Shown: positions 1 through 12,800 of the stretch, piece after piece
Position numbering within the stretch: the first letter of the stretch is position 1
Layout of the letters: each line of letters begins with the position of its first letter
Assembly: GCA_037693485.1 (NCBI GenBank)
Contig: CM075346.1
Coordinates: forward strand, 15,777,501 to 15,841,500
Direction: 5' to 3'
From: Kitagawia praeruptora
Lineage: Eukaryota; Streptophyta; Magnoliopsida; Apiales; Apiaceae
DNA: 64,000 bases
The notes under the pieces: generated by a model
Database searches by the model: none
What the model saw: the letters and a program-made list of their open reading frames with translations, nothing else
Told to the model about the DNA's origin: nothing
Program-made: the position numbers and the translations under genes

Positions 1-1091
1 GGGTTCATTCGCACTTAACCTCGATTCGAAATTTTTTATAAAATCGAAAAACGATCCGTTTAACACGAGGTCTTCTCTCACACCTTCCTTCTGATTTCTA
101 GTATTTAATTATCAAGATTCTCCACTGAATTAGTAATATCAAGGGGGTTCAATTTCAGTTACGAACTCGCACTTACGGTTTCGAACCACTTTTACGATTT
201 TGACCATAACTACTAAATCGTAAGTCCGTTTGCTTCGATTCTCACGCTAAAACGATCTATGACTCGAGATCTACAAGGGTAGGTCATATAATTGTCAAGG
301 TCAGTGATTTATACTTACTGATTATGCACGAATTTTAAGGTTAACGAAATTTCGGCATTACGGAGACTATAAATCGAACGTTTCAAAATTGCTACCACAC
401 AACCAAGCCACACCGGGCATACCATACATCTTTCACACGTGTAACACATCTCATAAGTCCAAGAACATATCACTTTATCAACATGATCATCATATTACTA
501 AACCAACTACAAGATCATGTTTTCATGCTTATAATAACACTTACATCACAACTAAGCTAAAAACCACCAAGAACATGCATAAAACTCAAAACAAGATCTA
601 GGGTTTCAAGTGGTATACCTTCTTTGGAGAGTTTACAAGCCCTAATAAACCTTATATAGTCCTTGTATGGCCTTAAGCTAGCTTAGATCATCAAAGAAAC
701 CAAGAAAATTAAAGTTAGTTCATGAAGATCACTATTCATCCTCCACTTTGATGATTTATTTGAAAATGGAAAAAGTGGAGTTTGAAGCTAGGATTTCTAG
801 GATATAACCTTTATCAAATGTAGTACTCACCATAAAAATTTGGAGATTAAACAAGGAGTGAAAGTAGGATTTTGGATCTTGAATTTTGGTTGGGGCCGAA
901 TGGGAGTAAAGAGAGAGAGATGGTGTACTTGGCTTGTTCTCTTGCTTGGTTTGTGATAGAAATGAATTATTGTGAGGTTAAGACTTAAATATTCGTTCAT
1001 CAAAACAACTGTTACATTGTAGTCGTAACCACTATTCATTCTTTATTACATAATAAAAGTTTTAATTCTACCAAATATCTGGGTTCTTACA
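1..1091 (-). mobile_element. Right end of a Gypsy-type LTR element (partial, runs off the window)
   Basis: The stretch ends at 1091 with GGGTTCTTACA. On the minus strand this is an LTR-like start, TGTAAGAACCC, the opening used by many plant Tekay-like Gypsy LTRs. Immediately after it, at 1092, open Copia gag sequence begins in mid-gene, so this is the edge of an insertion into that Copia element. AAATC at 1092-1096 is the candidate target duplication; its partner lies outside the window. The short open frames here look random and I call no gene. Whether all 1091 bases are LTR, or the left part is internal sequence, cannot be decided from this window. Confidence 0.6.
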
Positions 1092-2626
1092 AAATCAGTA
1101 CAAGAGAAGTCAAGGAAGAGCCTATGTGGTTGAAGGCAAGTGTTGGGATGAATCTGATGATGAAGAAGGGGAAGAATATGTGAACTTAGCCCTTATGGCT
1201 AGATAAGATGATGAAGCATCGAGCTCTTCAAATCAGGTACCATCTCTCACTTCACTTGACATGTCTAGGGTTGAATATAAGCAAACTGTTGAAGATTTAA
1301 CTGTTGAGATGTTTAATATTCACACTTGTTTATCTGTGGCAAATGAAGAAATTGCTAGGTTAACTAAACAGAATGAAACCCTTAAATCTGAGAATGAAAT
1401 GCTCTTGCTTAGGACCAGTCCATTAGATTCTCTAGCCCAAGAGAATGAGAGATTAAAGAATGATATTGTCTATGCTAAGGAAGTAGAAGAATATCTATGA
1501 AATGAGATCGCTGAAAATGAATTTAAGCATAAAGCCTTTAGAAATTCATCTAAGTTAGTTCAGGAATTTCATGAGAATCACAGTAAGAACCAGAAGGTAG
1601 GATTAGGCTTTGATTATGGTAGAAGGCAACTGTTGTTGACGATTGTTCAGATGGTAATGCTGTCAAACCTCATATTCTCAAGAAGGTTTGCAAACCAATT
1701 TTTAAAACTGTTCAAGTTAAATTTGATGAGGAATCCTTACTCATTAAACAAGAACTTCTTGATGAAGATGAGCGTACTAACAGCATACCAAAAAAAAGGA
1801 AATATACTGTCAAGATCCCAGTGGTAGTAACTCGGACAGATAATCAGACAGAATGTTCTAAGAATGCTGTCAATAAGGATAAGACATAAACTTCTAAAGA
1901 TACTGTCAAGAGAGTACCTAAGACAGCAACTTCCAAACCTACTGTCATGACAGCAGGTGTAAAGGTATTGTCAAGGGTAACTCGACAGCAGCTTCAGGAC
2001 ATACTGTCAACAACACAGGTCCCTACAAGTCTAAGAACGAGAATGGAAAGTTAGGGATTGATAAGAAGAATGATTATGCTTATGTTAAGAATGCTCCTAA
2101 GAAACTTTATGATAATTGTGGCTCCTCTCAACATTTAACACATGTTTATAAGAAACCAACCAAAAACAAGGATAATGTAACTAGGGTTAATGGTAGCTTA
2201 CATAAAACCCCCATTATGCAAAGGACTATGAGTGTTTGTAGTAACATTAATTGCATGCCTTGTAAGATAACTGCCATGAGTACATTTTTCAATCTGCCTA
2301 TTCTATCTACTGAAAAATGTTCATATCAGCAAACTGTTGAGACTTCTGAGCCTAATGATGTCAGTAAAAAGGCAGCACCCACCAAGAAGAAGACCAAGTC
2401 TTATTCTAAAACAGAATGTGTTGCAAAAGGAGTCAAACAGGAAATGTATAGTGTTGATTCTAATGTGACTGATGATAAAAATAATTATGAGACTGAATCT
2501 GGAGGACACAACAAGGATTGTGTACCAGATGCAAATTAAATACCATCTATTTTGCAGGGTAATAATTAGAAATAGGTCATGTGGATCATTGACAGTGGAT
2601 GCTCCAGGCACATGACAGGTGGTAAA
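1092..2626 (+). pseudogene. Copia gag C-terminal region, coiled-coil linker and start of protease (broken)
   Basis: From about 1093 a frame reads an acidic stretch CWDESDDEEGEEYVNLALMA and then a stop, the same place where the SIRE copy in this window has DDSDEED and ANFALMA. A second stretch, 1261-1500, is a Glu/Lys/Leu-rich coiled coil (repeated ENE and N-E-x-L heptads). About 2216-2539 gives a basic linker with CSNINCMPC. At 2580-2626 there is a retropepsin signature, W-I-I-D-S-G-C-S-R-H-M-T-G, with the catalytic Asp in DSG. Several stops and frame changes separate these parts. The gene is cut at 2626 by the next insertion. Family assignment is firm; function is lost. Confidence 0.75.
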
Positions 2627-2896
2627 TGTAATAACCCGGATTTTTTTAAGAAATGATTTTATTATTATTTCAATAATAATAATGTTTTCCTAAAATGAGG
2701 AGGAATTTTTTTTTATTTAATTATTTAATTATTTCTGTTAAGTGGAACCTGGTCCTCCATTTTAAAATTATATTGACCGAGTAGATACCTCGAGTTAATA
2801 GTTTATTTGGATAAAGATTTAATTTTTGAGTGTGGAATTATTCAGTAGAGATTTTATTTTTAATTATTGGATAATTTGGAGATTTTAAAAATCCTT

Positions 2897-3954
2897 TGTT
2901 AGGTCCAAATGTGTTGTAGAGGGGGGGGGGGTGAATACAACTTTTCGATTATGAGAAGCAATAAATACGATGCAATAAATGAACACACAGATTCAAGGAA
3001 TATATTTCTTTATATATAACTTGAAAAGGTTGCTACAACATTCATTACAAAGTATAACAGAAGTTCAGAGAGAAGTGAATGATTCTAAGCTCTGTGAATA
3101 TACTCTCTCTCTTTCTCTTGTGTTTTTCTCAATATTGCTCACTCTAAAACATTACACAAGTGCTTCTATTTATACTACATGTAATCTATGACCTGTAGTC
3201 TTCAAAGACTAAGATGTACGTGGCCCAATGATGTCCACATAAATCTTGTCTTATCTTGAAAGCTTGGAAATCTGCCAATCAGAAGATGCCATGTGTCATG
3301 TTGAAGCTGCACTCTAAGTAGAACTTCTACTCGAGAATTTCTACTTAGCCATCTCGAAATTTCTAAGTCGAACTTCTACTTAGAAATATTCTACTTGGCC
3401 ATCCAGAACATTTAGTACTTAGAAAATATTCTGGTCTTCAACTTGAAACTTCAATGCACATCTTGAGCTTGTGATATCTTCATGTCTTCTTTATTCTTCG
3501 GCAAGCTCTTGAACATGGATCTTTATTACTGACATAAACTTGCTATCAATGTCCTGACACTTGATGCATTGGTCTGGTTCATAAGTGACTAGTCTTGATA
3601 GTGTTTCTGCTTCTTGAATAAATTACCATATTCACTTAGTAACTTGGCTTTCCAATATTTGCTTTCCTTCTTGTTCACTTGAAATCAGTTGGTCTTGTTG
3701 ATACTGATAGTTATGATCTTGAATCTCGAATTCTCAAATCACTGAGGCCTGAACAACTTTGACTTGAACTTCTCTCAATGATTTCTTCTTGGCTTGATCA
3801 TAGTTAACATGTTCAATTGTATCAATTACCTTGTCTTCATTTAGTGTTGATTTCTTGTGACTTCTTGTTCTTGATTGTCTTCTGGTTAAGTATCTTTTCT
3901 TTTAATTGAGTTACATTAGTTATAGTGTTACAAGTTAATACACTCTGCCTTTCA
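2897..3954 (-). repeat. 3' LTR of the SIRE-type Copia
   Basis: A direct repeat of 16378-17431, beginning TGTTAGG and ending CTTTCA on the plus strand (TGAAAG...CCTAACA in element sense). It is 1058 bp against 1054 bp for the other copy; the difference is fully explained by an 11-G versus 7-G run near the left end. The TATA-like word TATAAATAG (minus strand, 3166-3174) is present. It lies next to the polypurine tract at 3955. Confidence 0.93.
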
Positions 3955-3970
3955 ATCTCCCCCAATTTGA
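3955..3970 (-). other. Polypurine tract of the SIRE-type Copia
   Basis: On the minus strand the bases next to the 3' LTR read CAAATTGGGGGAGAT, the usual plus-strand priming tract of SIRE-type Copia elements. The old Copia element in this window has the same tract at 54391-54405. Confidence 0.85.
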
Positions 3971-4298
3971 TTGTCTAACAATGACATTCAAATTAATGAA
4001 GGATAACTCAACTAATCAATGAGACGAGAAAAGATAATTAACATTACATTCTTGAAAAATATACAATTGAAAAGTACTTGAAAACAATACAAAGAACTTA
4101 AACTAGAAACAGAATTCGAACCTCGAATTAAAGATCATTTGAATGATTCCTATCACCTGGATTATTTCATATCTTTTAGTCAAACTTATATCACCTTATT
4201 GGATTCATTCTAAGATGAATTTTCCTCAAGTGAGTTAAAGCAACCGAAAGACATGAAGTTTTTCCAACTTCAAGTTCACACCACTCTGACCTTTAACC

Positions 4299-7200
4299 CT
4301 AATTCCGTTTCCTTTTCCTAGCTTCAGCAGCTTGGTCTTTTTCTTCTTTCTGCCTTCTGCGCTTCTCCTCCTGCTGCTTTTGTTTCTTATATACTGGATT
4401 ATGAAGTTGCGTCCACCTAGTATTCAACAAACTTACTGCCTCCATCTCTAGAGGGTTCCTGGGTTCTGGGTAAGGATGTTTGAAAAGCCTTCTGAGTTTG
4501 TCCACCTCCTGAGTAGTCCTGATCTCTGGAATTTCCTCAAATTTCTTCATTATAAGCCGAGGTTTCCTATGAGTTTTATCAGCTTTAAACTGACAATAGA
4601 TCATTTTGGGATAGCCTATGACACGGTTAGTATTGTGGACACTAGCCGCATCTCGCTCCAATCGCTTCTTTTCCACTACTACATCAGATAGGTAACTCAC
4701 GAGTCTCTGCTTTTCTGTCACATACTTAACTTCCACATCTTCCCATTTGAACAAATATAACACTTTCTCCAGAAATGCAGCATCTTGAGTCTGCAGCAGC
4801 CATTGTTTACTCATATGCAAGAATGTTTGATTCTGGTCTGCATCTATGAATACTAAGGCATCAGCTGTATTATCAACAAAAGAGTGTATCCAGTATACAC
4901 TGTCTCTTCCTGGAACACCAACTGCCTCCCTTATCTCTCCTTGTTCAAGTGCTCCAGAAGGAAGATTCAGAGCTTCATCAACATTCTTCATTGCTTGAAG
5001 AATATTCCAATTCCTCTCTATCAGCTCTGGTTCAATCTTCACATTATCAAGAGGGTTTGGAGCAATGACATCACACTTCCACACCTCATTGCTCTTCTTG
5101 AGTATGACACTTTCAATGATCTTCACTGATTTATCTTTAAGCTCAGAAGCGAATCCCTTACCCATCATCTGCCTACAGACAGCCTTAAGAGATTCCACTG
5201 AAAGTTCCATTAAGTCCTTTTCCTCCAGGCTCACCCTCTTCATTTTACTGTCAACCACCATCCGGACAACATTTGGATATGCTGAGAACTCTGGACCCTT
5301 GTCCTCTGCTAGCCGCATTAACTGATCCCTATACAGAATGCTTAGATTCTCAGAATGAGAGTATTGAATTTTTGTTGCTAGCAAGAACAACTCTGATGCA
5401 GATCTTCTCGTCATGAATTGGTCATCCACATACATGAAAGACATTGGGACTCCTTCTGTGAAAGACAAAATAACCTGCCACTCCTTTTGCGTTGAATTGT
5501 ATCCAACCCTGACTTTAGAAATTATTCTCTTTAAAGCACTTATGTAGTCAGCAGCCATTGGATTCTGCAAATTTAGGTTGTAGAACAGATCATCTGCCTC
5601 CTTGTTATGATCTCCTTTTGTACAGGGTCCCATCAATATCTTTCTCGCGTCATCCCACTTCTGCCCTAACCTTCTATTGTCCAGATCAATCTGAGGATCA
5701 GCTAGCCTTGCAAGCTCATAATCGTACTGCTTCCCTTGTAGCTCCACTTTCTTTTCTAGAAATACAGCACGTTCTTGCATTGCCTTCATTTTAAAGAACT
5801 CAGCTTGTTCCAAGGCTAACTTTTGAGATTTAAGGGTTTCCTCATCAACAGTAATTTCTTCAGGCAATCCGAAGGACATTCCAGCACCTCCACCTTGATC
5901 CTTCAATGATCTCTTTATAGCATGTTTCAAAGGTGCGTCTTCCATATCGGAATCTGAGTCAAATACCTCCTGTACTTTTTCTTGATGACTCAGATCAACG
6001 AATGGCTCATCTTGCTCAATCGCTATTGCCTTACCCTTTTTCCTTCTCAGAGCCTCTTCATCAATAGACGGCTCAATTTCTTTTACAAGATCAGCTTGTT
6101 CTTGAATTTCTTCGATTTGAACTCCCTGCTGTCTCGTCTCCTTTATACTCTCCCCCTTAGGTGAGTTATCCTGAACTCCACCCTGGTCTCCAGATCCACC
6201 AGCTGCGTAAGAGTCTTCAAAACCAGAACCATAGGGTCCTGCTCCACTAGCACCACCTGTACCAGCATTGGGGGGAGGTTGTTGCGGCGCGAAACACTCT
6301 GGGGGCACAAAACTTCTGATTGCGAACATAACTCTACTGATCTCCACAGTCAGAGTATCCATTGTAAGCTCCATTGCTCCCATCCTGTCATTCAGAGTGT
6401 TTCCCAAGACACCAGCAGCATGGCCCAAGTCATTTACCTTGTTTGTCAAATAATTAAAAGCTGTAGCTTGACTTGCCATTCGTGCTGCGTAGTCGTCAAG
6501 GGCCCTTTGATTGTTTCCAACGTTCATCCCTAACTGCCCCATTGACTGCCCAAACTGCTTCATTTGATTTTCCATAGAAGACATACGAGTTTCAAGATTT
6601 TCAGTATTAAGGGACGGTGTTTGGTTTAGGTGACCTCGCTCTAATTCTCGTTCTGTTGGTATTTGGCGCACGGTTTCGGGCCTTAAAAATGAAGGTCCCT
6701 CTCTCCCTAACCTCTCACACACACTCCCTGTCTCACGCTCGTGTATATCTTCAATAAATGATCCAAAATATGAAGCAGTACCTGCAGAAACTGGATAAGC
6801 AATATAATTTGCAGTTATGGGATCAAATACTGTTTGGTCCTGAGTTGGAATCTCAGGCTGAGAGGCTACAAAGTGTTCTTGTACAACATCAGAACCGATC
6901 CTCTTTGTAGCATCAGTACGTACCGGTGAAGGTACGGCTGAAGCTTTTAAAGCTTCATGTCCTCTTGAAGCAACAGTATCTTCAAAAGGTACATAATCAT
7001 CATCAAAATCAAAATCCCTATGTGCAGATTGTTCAAGGGGTGAACCACTCTCGTGAGGTGGAGTGGTTGCGTGTGACACTCTAGGGTTTGACTGAGATTT
7101 AGAAGTAGCAGCATGAGAAATTTTGGGTTTCTTTCGAATGAGTTGCTGCTCTTCGGGTTCACTCTCTTCATCATATCCTACATTTACTTGTGCTGGCTGT

Positions 7201-8270
7201 TTGGATTCCGGTGACTGGGGTGATATAGAATTAGAAATATAGCTCTCACCCTGGGATAGATCCTGCGGGCTAGCAGTCTCTTGGGTCTGGGAATCAGAAA
7301 CATAGGAAGAGGAATGAGTAGAATGTCGAGAGAGATTACCTGATTCATTACCTTGTTCGTCTCCGCTTTGTTCATCAGGAATCTCTTCAAATGCCTCAGC
7401 ATGAGCAGACCGATTCTGAGCATGTGATGAAACTTGCGAGAATTCCATCAAGGTGGTAACTCCCTCATCATATGTAAGCCACTGTTGTAAGGTATCAGGA
7501 ATAGACATCGGTTTTCCATGATGTTTATCCTGATTTTCAACTGTTGAAAGTGACTTAGTGCCCATCCCTAGCGGTGCAGATGTTGGACCTCTGGCAAAAC
7601 TCCGTCTAACTGCAAGAGCATCCTTCGGTACTAAACCATTGATCAGCATCTGTAGGAACCGAGGAAACCAGCAGACAACATCTGTGGTGTTGAGGTCTCT
7701 GCTTGCAGGAGATCCCATCACAGCCACTATCTCAGAGAGAACTATTCGTCCATAATTTATATCCAGCTCTCTTGCTAGGGCAATTCCAAGGTTTTGCATG
7801 GGAATGGAAATTTGATGATAATCGCTTTCTCGTGCCCGAAAACATCTTGTGATGGCCTCGAAAAAGTAATTCCATTCCACATGAAGAAATTGTTTTTGGA
7901 TGTTTCCAGTGATCCGGCCAGTCGGAGGATAACACCCTATTTCTTCAAAGAATCTGAGGCGTTCTGCAGCTGTAGGTTCTGAATCATAAGCATCTTTAAT
8001 GGGGAATCCCAGAACCTTGTTGACAATTTGTTCAGTCACCACATATTCCTGACCCGCTAAGGTAAACCTGAAACCAAAGGGGGTTGATTTGCTCCCAAAA
8101 GAAACCGCACTAGTCCATAATTGCTGTAAAGCATCATGCAGTAGTGTAGGTTTAGCAGTAAAAGCATCGCTAGCTTTGGAATACAAATTGAGAAATCGTA
8201 TCCAAGACTTAAAGCGCGGGAGTTGATCACCAATTTCCGTAGAAATATTATAAAAAATTGTTTTTGGCAA
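4299..8270 (-). CDS. Large extra 3' ORF (envelope-position ORF) of the SIRE-type Copia
   Basis: One open frame of about 1320 codons lies between pol and the 3' LTR, where SIRE-lineage elements carry an extra ORF of unproven function. The first ~220 residues form a globular region (motifs LGFPIKDAYDSEP, FFEAITRCFRARESDYHQ, NYGRIVLSEIVAVMG). Residues ~250-500 are low-complexity, rich in Ser, Glu and Gln. Residues ~550-660 look like a coiled coil, followed by a Pro/Gly-rich stretch and a second globular part (~800-1280). It ends in a Lys/Arg/Glu-rich tail with KRKRN, a possible nuclear signal. I see no signal peptide or clear membrane segment, so an envelope role is doubtful. The frame opens with TTG, not ATG; an in-sense ATG at 8287-8289 is out of frame because of a run of six T (minus strand, 8252-8257). 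It may therefore not be translated as it stands. Confidence 0.75.
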   Translation of the reverse strand: MPKTIFYNISTEIGDQLPRFKSWIRFLNLYSKASDAFTAKPTLLHDALQQLWTSAVSFGSKSTPFGFRFTLAGQEYVVTEQIVNKVLGFPIKDAYDSEPTAAERLRFFEEIGCYPPTGRITGNIQKQFLHVEWNYFFEAITRCFRARESDYHQISIPMQNLGIALARELDINYGRIVLSEIVAVMGSPASRDLNTTDVVCWFPRFLQMLINGLVPKDALAVRRSFARGPTSAPLGMGTKSLSTVENQDKHHGKPMSIPDTLQQWLTYDEGVTTLMEFSQVSSHAQNRSAHAEAFEEIPDEQSGDEQGNESGNLSRHSTHSSSYVSDSQTQETASPQDLSQGESYISNSISPQSPESKQPAQVNVGYDEESEPEEQQLIRKKPKISHAATSKSQSNPRVSHATTPPHESGSPLEQSAHRDFDFDDDYVPFEDTVASRGHEALKASAVPSPVRTDATKRIGSDVVQEHFVASQPEIPTQDQTVFDPITANYIAYPVSAGTASYFGSFIEDIHERETGSVCERLGREGPSFLRPETVRQIPTERELERGHLNQTPSLNTENLETRMSSMENQMKQFGQSMGQLGMNVGNNQRALDDYAARMASQATAFNYLTNKVNDLGHAAGVLGNTLNDRMGAMELTMDTLTVEISRVMFAIRSFVPPECFAPQQPPPNAGTGGASGAGPYGSGFEDSYAAGGSGDQGGVQDNSPKGESIKETRQQGVQIEEIQEQADLVKEIEPSIDEEALRRKKGKAIAIEQDEPFVDLSHQEKVQEVFDSDSDMEDAPLKHAIKRSLKDQGGGAGMSFGLPEEITVDEETLKSQKLALEQAEFFKMKAMQERAVFLEKKVELQGKQYDYELARLADPQIDLDNRRLGQKWDDARKILMGPCTKGDHNKEADDLFYNLNLQNPMAADYISALKRIISKVRVGYNSTQKEWQVILSFTEGVPMSFMYVDDQFMTRRSASELFLLATKIQYSHSENLSILYRDQLMRLAEDKGPEFSAYPNVVRMVVDSKMKRVSLEEKDLMELSVESLKAVCRQMMGKGFASELKDKSVKIIESVILKKSNEVWKCDVIAPNPLDNVKIEPELIERNWNILQAMKNVDEALNLPSGALEQGEIREAVGVPGRDSVYWIHSFVDNTADALVFIDADQNQTFLHMSKQWLLQTQDAAFLEKVLYLFKWEDVEVKYVTEKQRLVSYLSDVVVEKKRLERDAASVHNTNRVIGYPKMIYCQFKADKTHRKPRLIMKKFEEIPEIRTTQEVDKLRRLFKHPYPEPRNPLEMEAVSLLNTRWTQLHNPVYKKQKQQEEKRRRQKEEKDQAAEARKRKRN

Positions 8271-8289
8271 GTGAAAATTGGTGAGCCAT

Positions 8290-9861
8290 TTTAATTAAAA
8301 GTTTTTTCCAAAAAAAAAATTTGAATTTTAATTTTAATTTTCGAAAAAACAATTAATTAAACAATTAACCGTTATATCCCTTTTAATTTATCAAGAACAC
8401 AAAAGTTCCTTTTTGAAAAATCAAACTACGGGCTCCAACAAACAGTTAATGGAAGGCAAATTTCGAACCAGTGATTAAATCTGCTTTAACAGTGAGGTAT
8501 GTGTGTGTAAAATCGTTTTTGAACAGATCTGTGAAATTGTGTGTATATATACGTGTGTATATATCTCAAGAGAAATGAATCGTTACACAAACACACAAAA
8601 ACAGTGATTAATGATGACACACAGGTTATAGCAGTCTAAAAATGGGCATCAATTCGTTGTCCGTATGAGATTTGTCACAAAAATCACGAATCAATGGTTG
8701 AGAATATGAAATCGCCTGTATGTATATGTGCGGCTGTAAAACTCTATTAGGTAAAAGTGAAAGAAAAGATCGAGTTAGAGATGTATATATAGACATGAAT
8801 GTGCAATGACAGAAATGCCCCTGATAAAAAATGTGAAAAACACTAAGTACATACAGGGAACACTCAAGTCGAAATCCTATCTCGAAGTCTATCTCGAACT
8901 TCGAGATAGAGTTCGAGATAGCTGTTAACTCGAAAAACTTTACCATTTAACTTATAAACGACCATGTAAACAGCACACACCAACCTTGCTAGGGAAACCT
9001 ATCTCGAAATTCAAGTAGAAATTCGAGATAGACTTCGAGTTAGGAGTTAACTCGAAAAATCCCCTTGAAACCAACTGAGAGCTCTATCTCGAACATCAAG
9101 TCGAAATTCGAGTTGAGTTTCGAGATAGAGTCTAACTCGAAATTAATAACTAACTCGAAGTTATTCTCTCAGATCATTTCAAAATATTCCCAAAAATGGA
9201 AATCACATCTCAATTTCGAGATGGAGTTCTAGATAGAATTTATCTCGAATATTTTGAAGAATAAATAAATAGGCACTCTGGTAACTCTAAGTCGAAATCT
9301 AAGTCGAATTTCGAGTTGAATTTCGAGATAGAGTCTAACTCGAAATTCTTCCCAGACTTAGAATTTTCAAAACTTCACTCTGGAAGCTCAAATCGAAATT
9401 CAACCAGAATTTCAAGATGAGTTTCGAGATAGGAACTAACTCGAAATTTTGAAGATACTTATAATAATTTTGACAAATTTTCTTTGAAAAACTCAACAAT
9501 TAATTTTGCCAAATTAATATAAATATCAATTCAAGGATTTTTAATATATGACATAATTAAAACATTCCTTGATAATTCTAAGGCCTCTAATTACATGAAA
9601 AACACAGGTAAATTCATCTAAAAATCATGCAAAATTTAGAATAGTATGAATTTAACTCCCTCTATGTTCATGCAATCTAACAAGCATAAATTCAAATATT
9701 TGTGCTATAAAAGACACTTAAAACACACTGAATTCATGCAAAATCACACTATATGCATCCTATAATAATCATTAATTAGGCATTTTAAAGTCTAAACACA
9801 TAATGATCAAATAGCTTGCATATACCAACATAACCATGGATTTTACAGATATAAGGCTTTA
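8290..9861 (-). repeat. Non-coding spacer between pol and the extra ORF, with a dense short-motif repeat
   Basis: No gene. From about 8860 to 9460 the sequence is built from imperfect copies of TCGAAATT, TCGAGATAG and AACTCGAAA in both orientations, spaced roughly 15-40 bp. The rest (8290-8620 and 9460-9861) is AT-rich, with a short GT/TA-rich stretch near 8540. The same word family recurs in the LTRs and in the leader of this element. Confidence 0.7.
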
Positions 9862-12800
9862 CTAACTTGTGTTAAGCATTCCCAATTCACCAACCAACCT
9901 ATTGAATGTTACTTCATCAAGAGGTTTGGTGAATATATCTGCAATTTGTTGCATTGTGGGCACGAAATGTAGCTCCACAGTCCCCTCCTCGACATGTTCT
10001 CTTATGAAGTGATACCTGATGTCGATGTGCTTGGTTCTTGAGTGATCTACAGGATTGTTGGTTATGGCAATGGCACTTGTGTTGTCACACATAATTGGAA
10101 TTTTCTTGTGCTCCATGCCATAATCCTTCAATTGGTTCCTCATCCACAGTATTTGAGCTACACAGCTTCCAGCAGCAATGTACTCAGCTTCAGCAGTAGA
10201 AGTAGATACTGTATGTTGTTTTTTACTTTGCCAGGACACCAATCTTCTGCCAAGAAATTGACAAGCACCAGATGTGCTTTTCCTATCAATCCTGCAACCT
10301 GCATAGTCTGAATCCGTATAGCCAATTAGATTAAAACCTGTATCTCTTGGGTACCAAATTCCTAGATTTGGTGTGCCCTTGAGATACCTAAAAATTCTTT
10401 TGACGGCTATGAGATGTGATTCTCTAGGATCCGCTTGGAACCTTGCACATAAACAAGTCGCGAACATTATATCGGGTCTACTTGCAGTTAAATAGAGAAG
10501 TGAGCCAATCATACCTCGATAGCTTGTGATGTCAACTGGTTTACCTGTTTTGTCTTCATCAAGCTTCGTGGCTGTTGCCATGGGAGTCTTGGCTGCTGAT
10601 GCATCTTCTAGATTGTACTTCTTGAGTAAATCTCTGACGTACTTGGATTGACAGATAAAGATACCATCTTTTCTCTGACTGATCTGTAACCCAAGGAAGA
10701 AGGACAGCTCTCCCATCATGCTCATCTCGTATTTGTCTTGCATTAGCTTAGCAAATTTCTCGCACAAGCGCTCATTCGATGACCCGAAGATAATATCGTC
10801 CACATAGACTTGAACAAGTATTAGATCATTCTTCACATTCTTATAGAACAATGTTTTGTCAATTACTCCCCTAGTAAAACCACTTTCAATTAAGAATACA
10901 GATAGGGTTTCATACCAACATCTTGGGGATTGCCTGAGGCCATAGACAGATTTGAAGAGAAGATACACAAAATCTACAAGTTCTGGATCAATGAAGCCAG
11001 GCGGCTGTTCCAGATACACTTCTTCTTCTAACTCTCCGTTCAGGAAGGCACTTTTCACATCCATCTGGAAAACCTTGAAGTTCTTATGTGCTGCAAATGC
11101 CAAAAACATCCTGACTGCCTCAAGTCTTGCAACTGGTGCATAGGTCTCATCATAATCAATTCCTTCTCGCTGAGAATAACCTTTTGCAACCAAACGAGCC
11201 TTGTTTCGTGTTACAAGTCCGTTTTCATCCATTTTATTTCTGAATACCCACCTTGCTCCAATTACTGACTTGTTCTTTGGTCGGGGTACCAGTTTCCAAA
11301 CTTTCTGCCTTTCAAACTGATTGAGTTCCTCTTGCATTGCAATCACCCAATCAGCATCACCAAGAGCTTCTTCTATTTCTTTAGGTTCAAGCTTGGATAA
11401 GAACCCATAATATAAGCAAATATTAGCCAGGTCAGCTCTTGCATTTCTTCTAGTAGACACACCAGCATCTGGATCACCGATAATCAATTCAAACGGATGG
11501 TCTCTATTCCATACTCGTTCTCTTGGAAATTGTCTTGATGATTCAGCATGACTTTCTGAATTGTGGTGCTGACTACTTTGAATACTTTCACTAACTCCCC
11601 CTGAGTTAGTGCCAGCTCCTACAGAACTAGAGTCAACTCGACTCGAGCCTTGAACAGTAGTCCTTGAGCTGCTATTTACTCCCCCTGAGTTATTGCCGGT
11701 TCGTACTGAAGATGTCTCTCCTGATCTTGTAGAATTAGCTTGTTCACTAGACTCAGGTTCTTCACGTACACTTGGAACATTTAATGGGACAACCAACTCA
11801 GGTTCATCTTCAAGTTCTTCTAAGTCCAGATTCTGAAATTTTAGGGACTCAGGTTCATTAGAATCTCTTGAAATTGATGAGAGTTTGGTATCGTCGAATC
11901 TGACGTTGTAGCTTTCAGTCACTTTTCGATCATTTACTAAGAACACCCTATAAGCTGCTACCACATCTGTGGAGTAACCAACAAAGATTCCTTCACGAGC
12001 TTTTGCTGCAAACTTGCCTAGATTTTCATCATCTATTAGTACATAGCATTTTGCTCCGAAGACATGAAAGTATTTGATTGTTGGTCTTCTTCCGTTCATT
12101 AGCTCACATGGTGTCTTTTCTTTATCTTTTATGATCAAGGATCGATTTTGAGTGTAACACACGGTACTCACTGCTTCTGCCCAGAAATACAGAGGAAGTT
12201 TCGAATCGTATAACAAAGTTCTTGCTGCTTCAACCAATGTTCTATTCTTCCTTTCAACTACTCCATTTTGCTGTGGAGTTCTCGGGGCTGAGTACTGACG
12301 ACGTATTCCTTTAGATACACAGAAGTCATTTAGCACTGCGTTTTTGAATTCAGTGCCATTGTCTGATCTAATCGTCTTCACAGTAAGTGTTGAAACATTC
12401 TCAATTTGAGTGATGTGATCAATGATTAAGAAAGGTACTTCGTCTTTCGTCATTGCGAACAATACCCATGTATACTTGGAGAAGTCATCCACGATTACCA
12501 ATGCATATCTTTTCCTAGACAAAGATAGGACATTCACTGGGCCAAACAAATCCATATGAAGAAGTTGCAGAGGCTCAGTGATACTAGAAATTTCTTTGCT
12601 TTTATGCGATGCTCGTTTCGACTTTCCCATTTCACAGGCTTCACAGAGTCCTTTCGGAGCGAACTCCATTTGAGGTAGATCTCTCACCAATTCTCGCCTC
12701 GCGAGAGCATTCATCGTTTTGAAGTTTAAGTGAGATAACTTTTTGTGCCATAACCAGCTTTCATCATCCGAAGCTTTGCTGTAGAAACAGGTGACTTCAT

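Noticed and set aside
2897..3954. Separate small gene (70-codon frame at 2979-3191, repeated at 16456-16668)
   Set aside because: It is LTR sequence of the SIRE element on the antisense strand; the duplication simply reflects the two LTRs.
4476..8000. Several plus-strand frames of 60-86 codons across the SIRE extra ORF
   Set aside because: Shadows of the long minus-strand frame; no domains and no start context.
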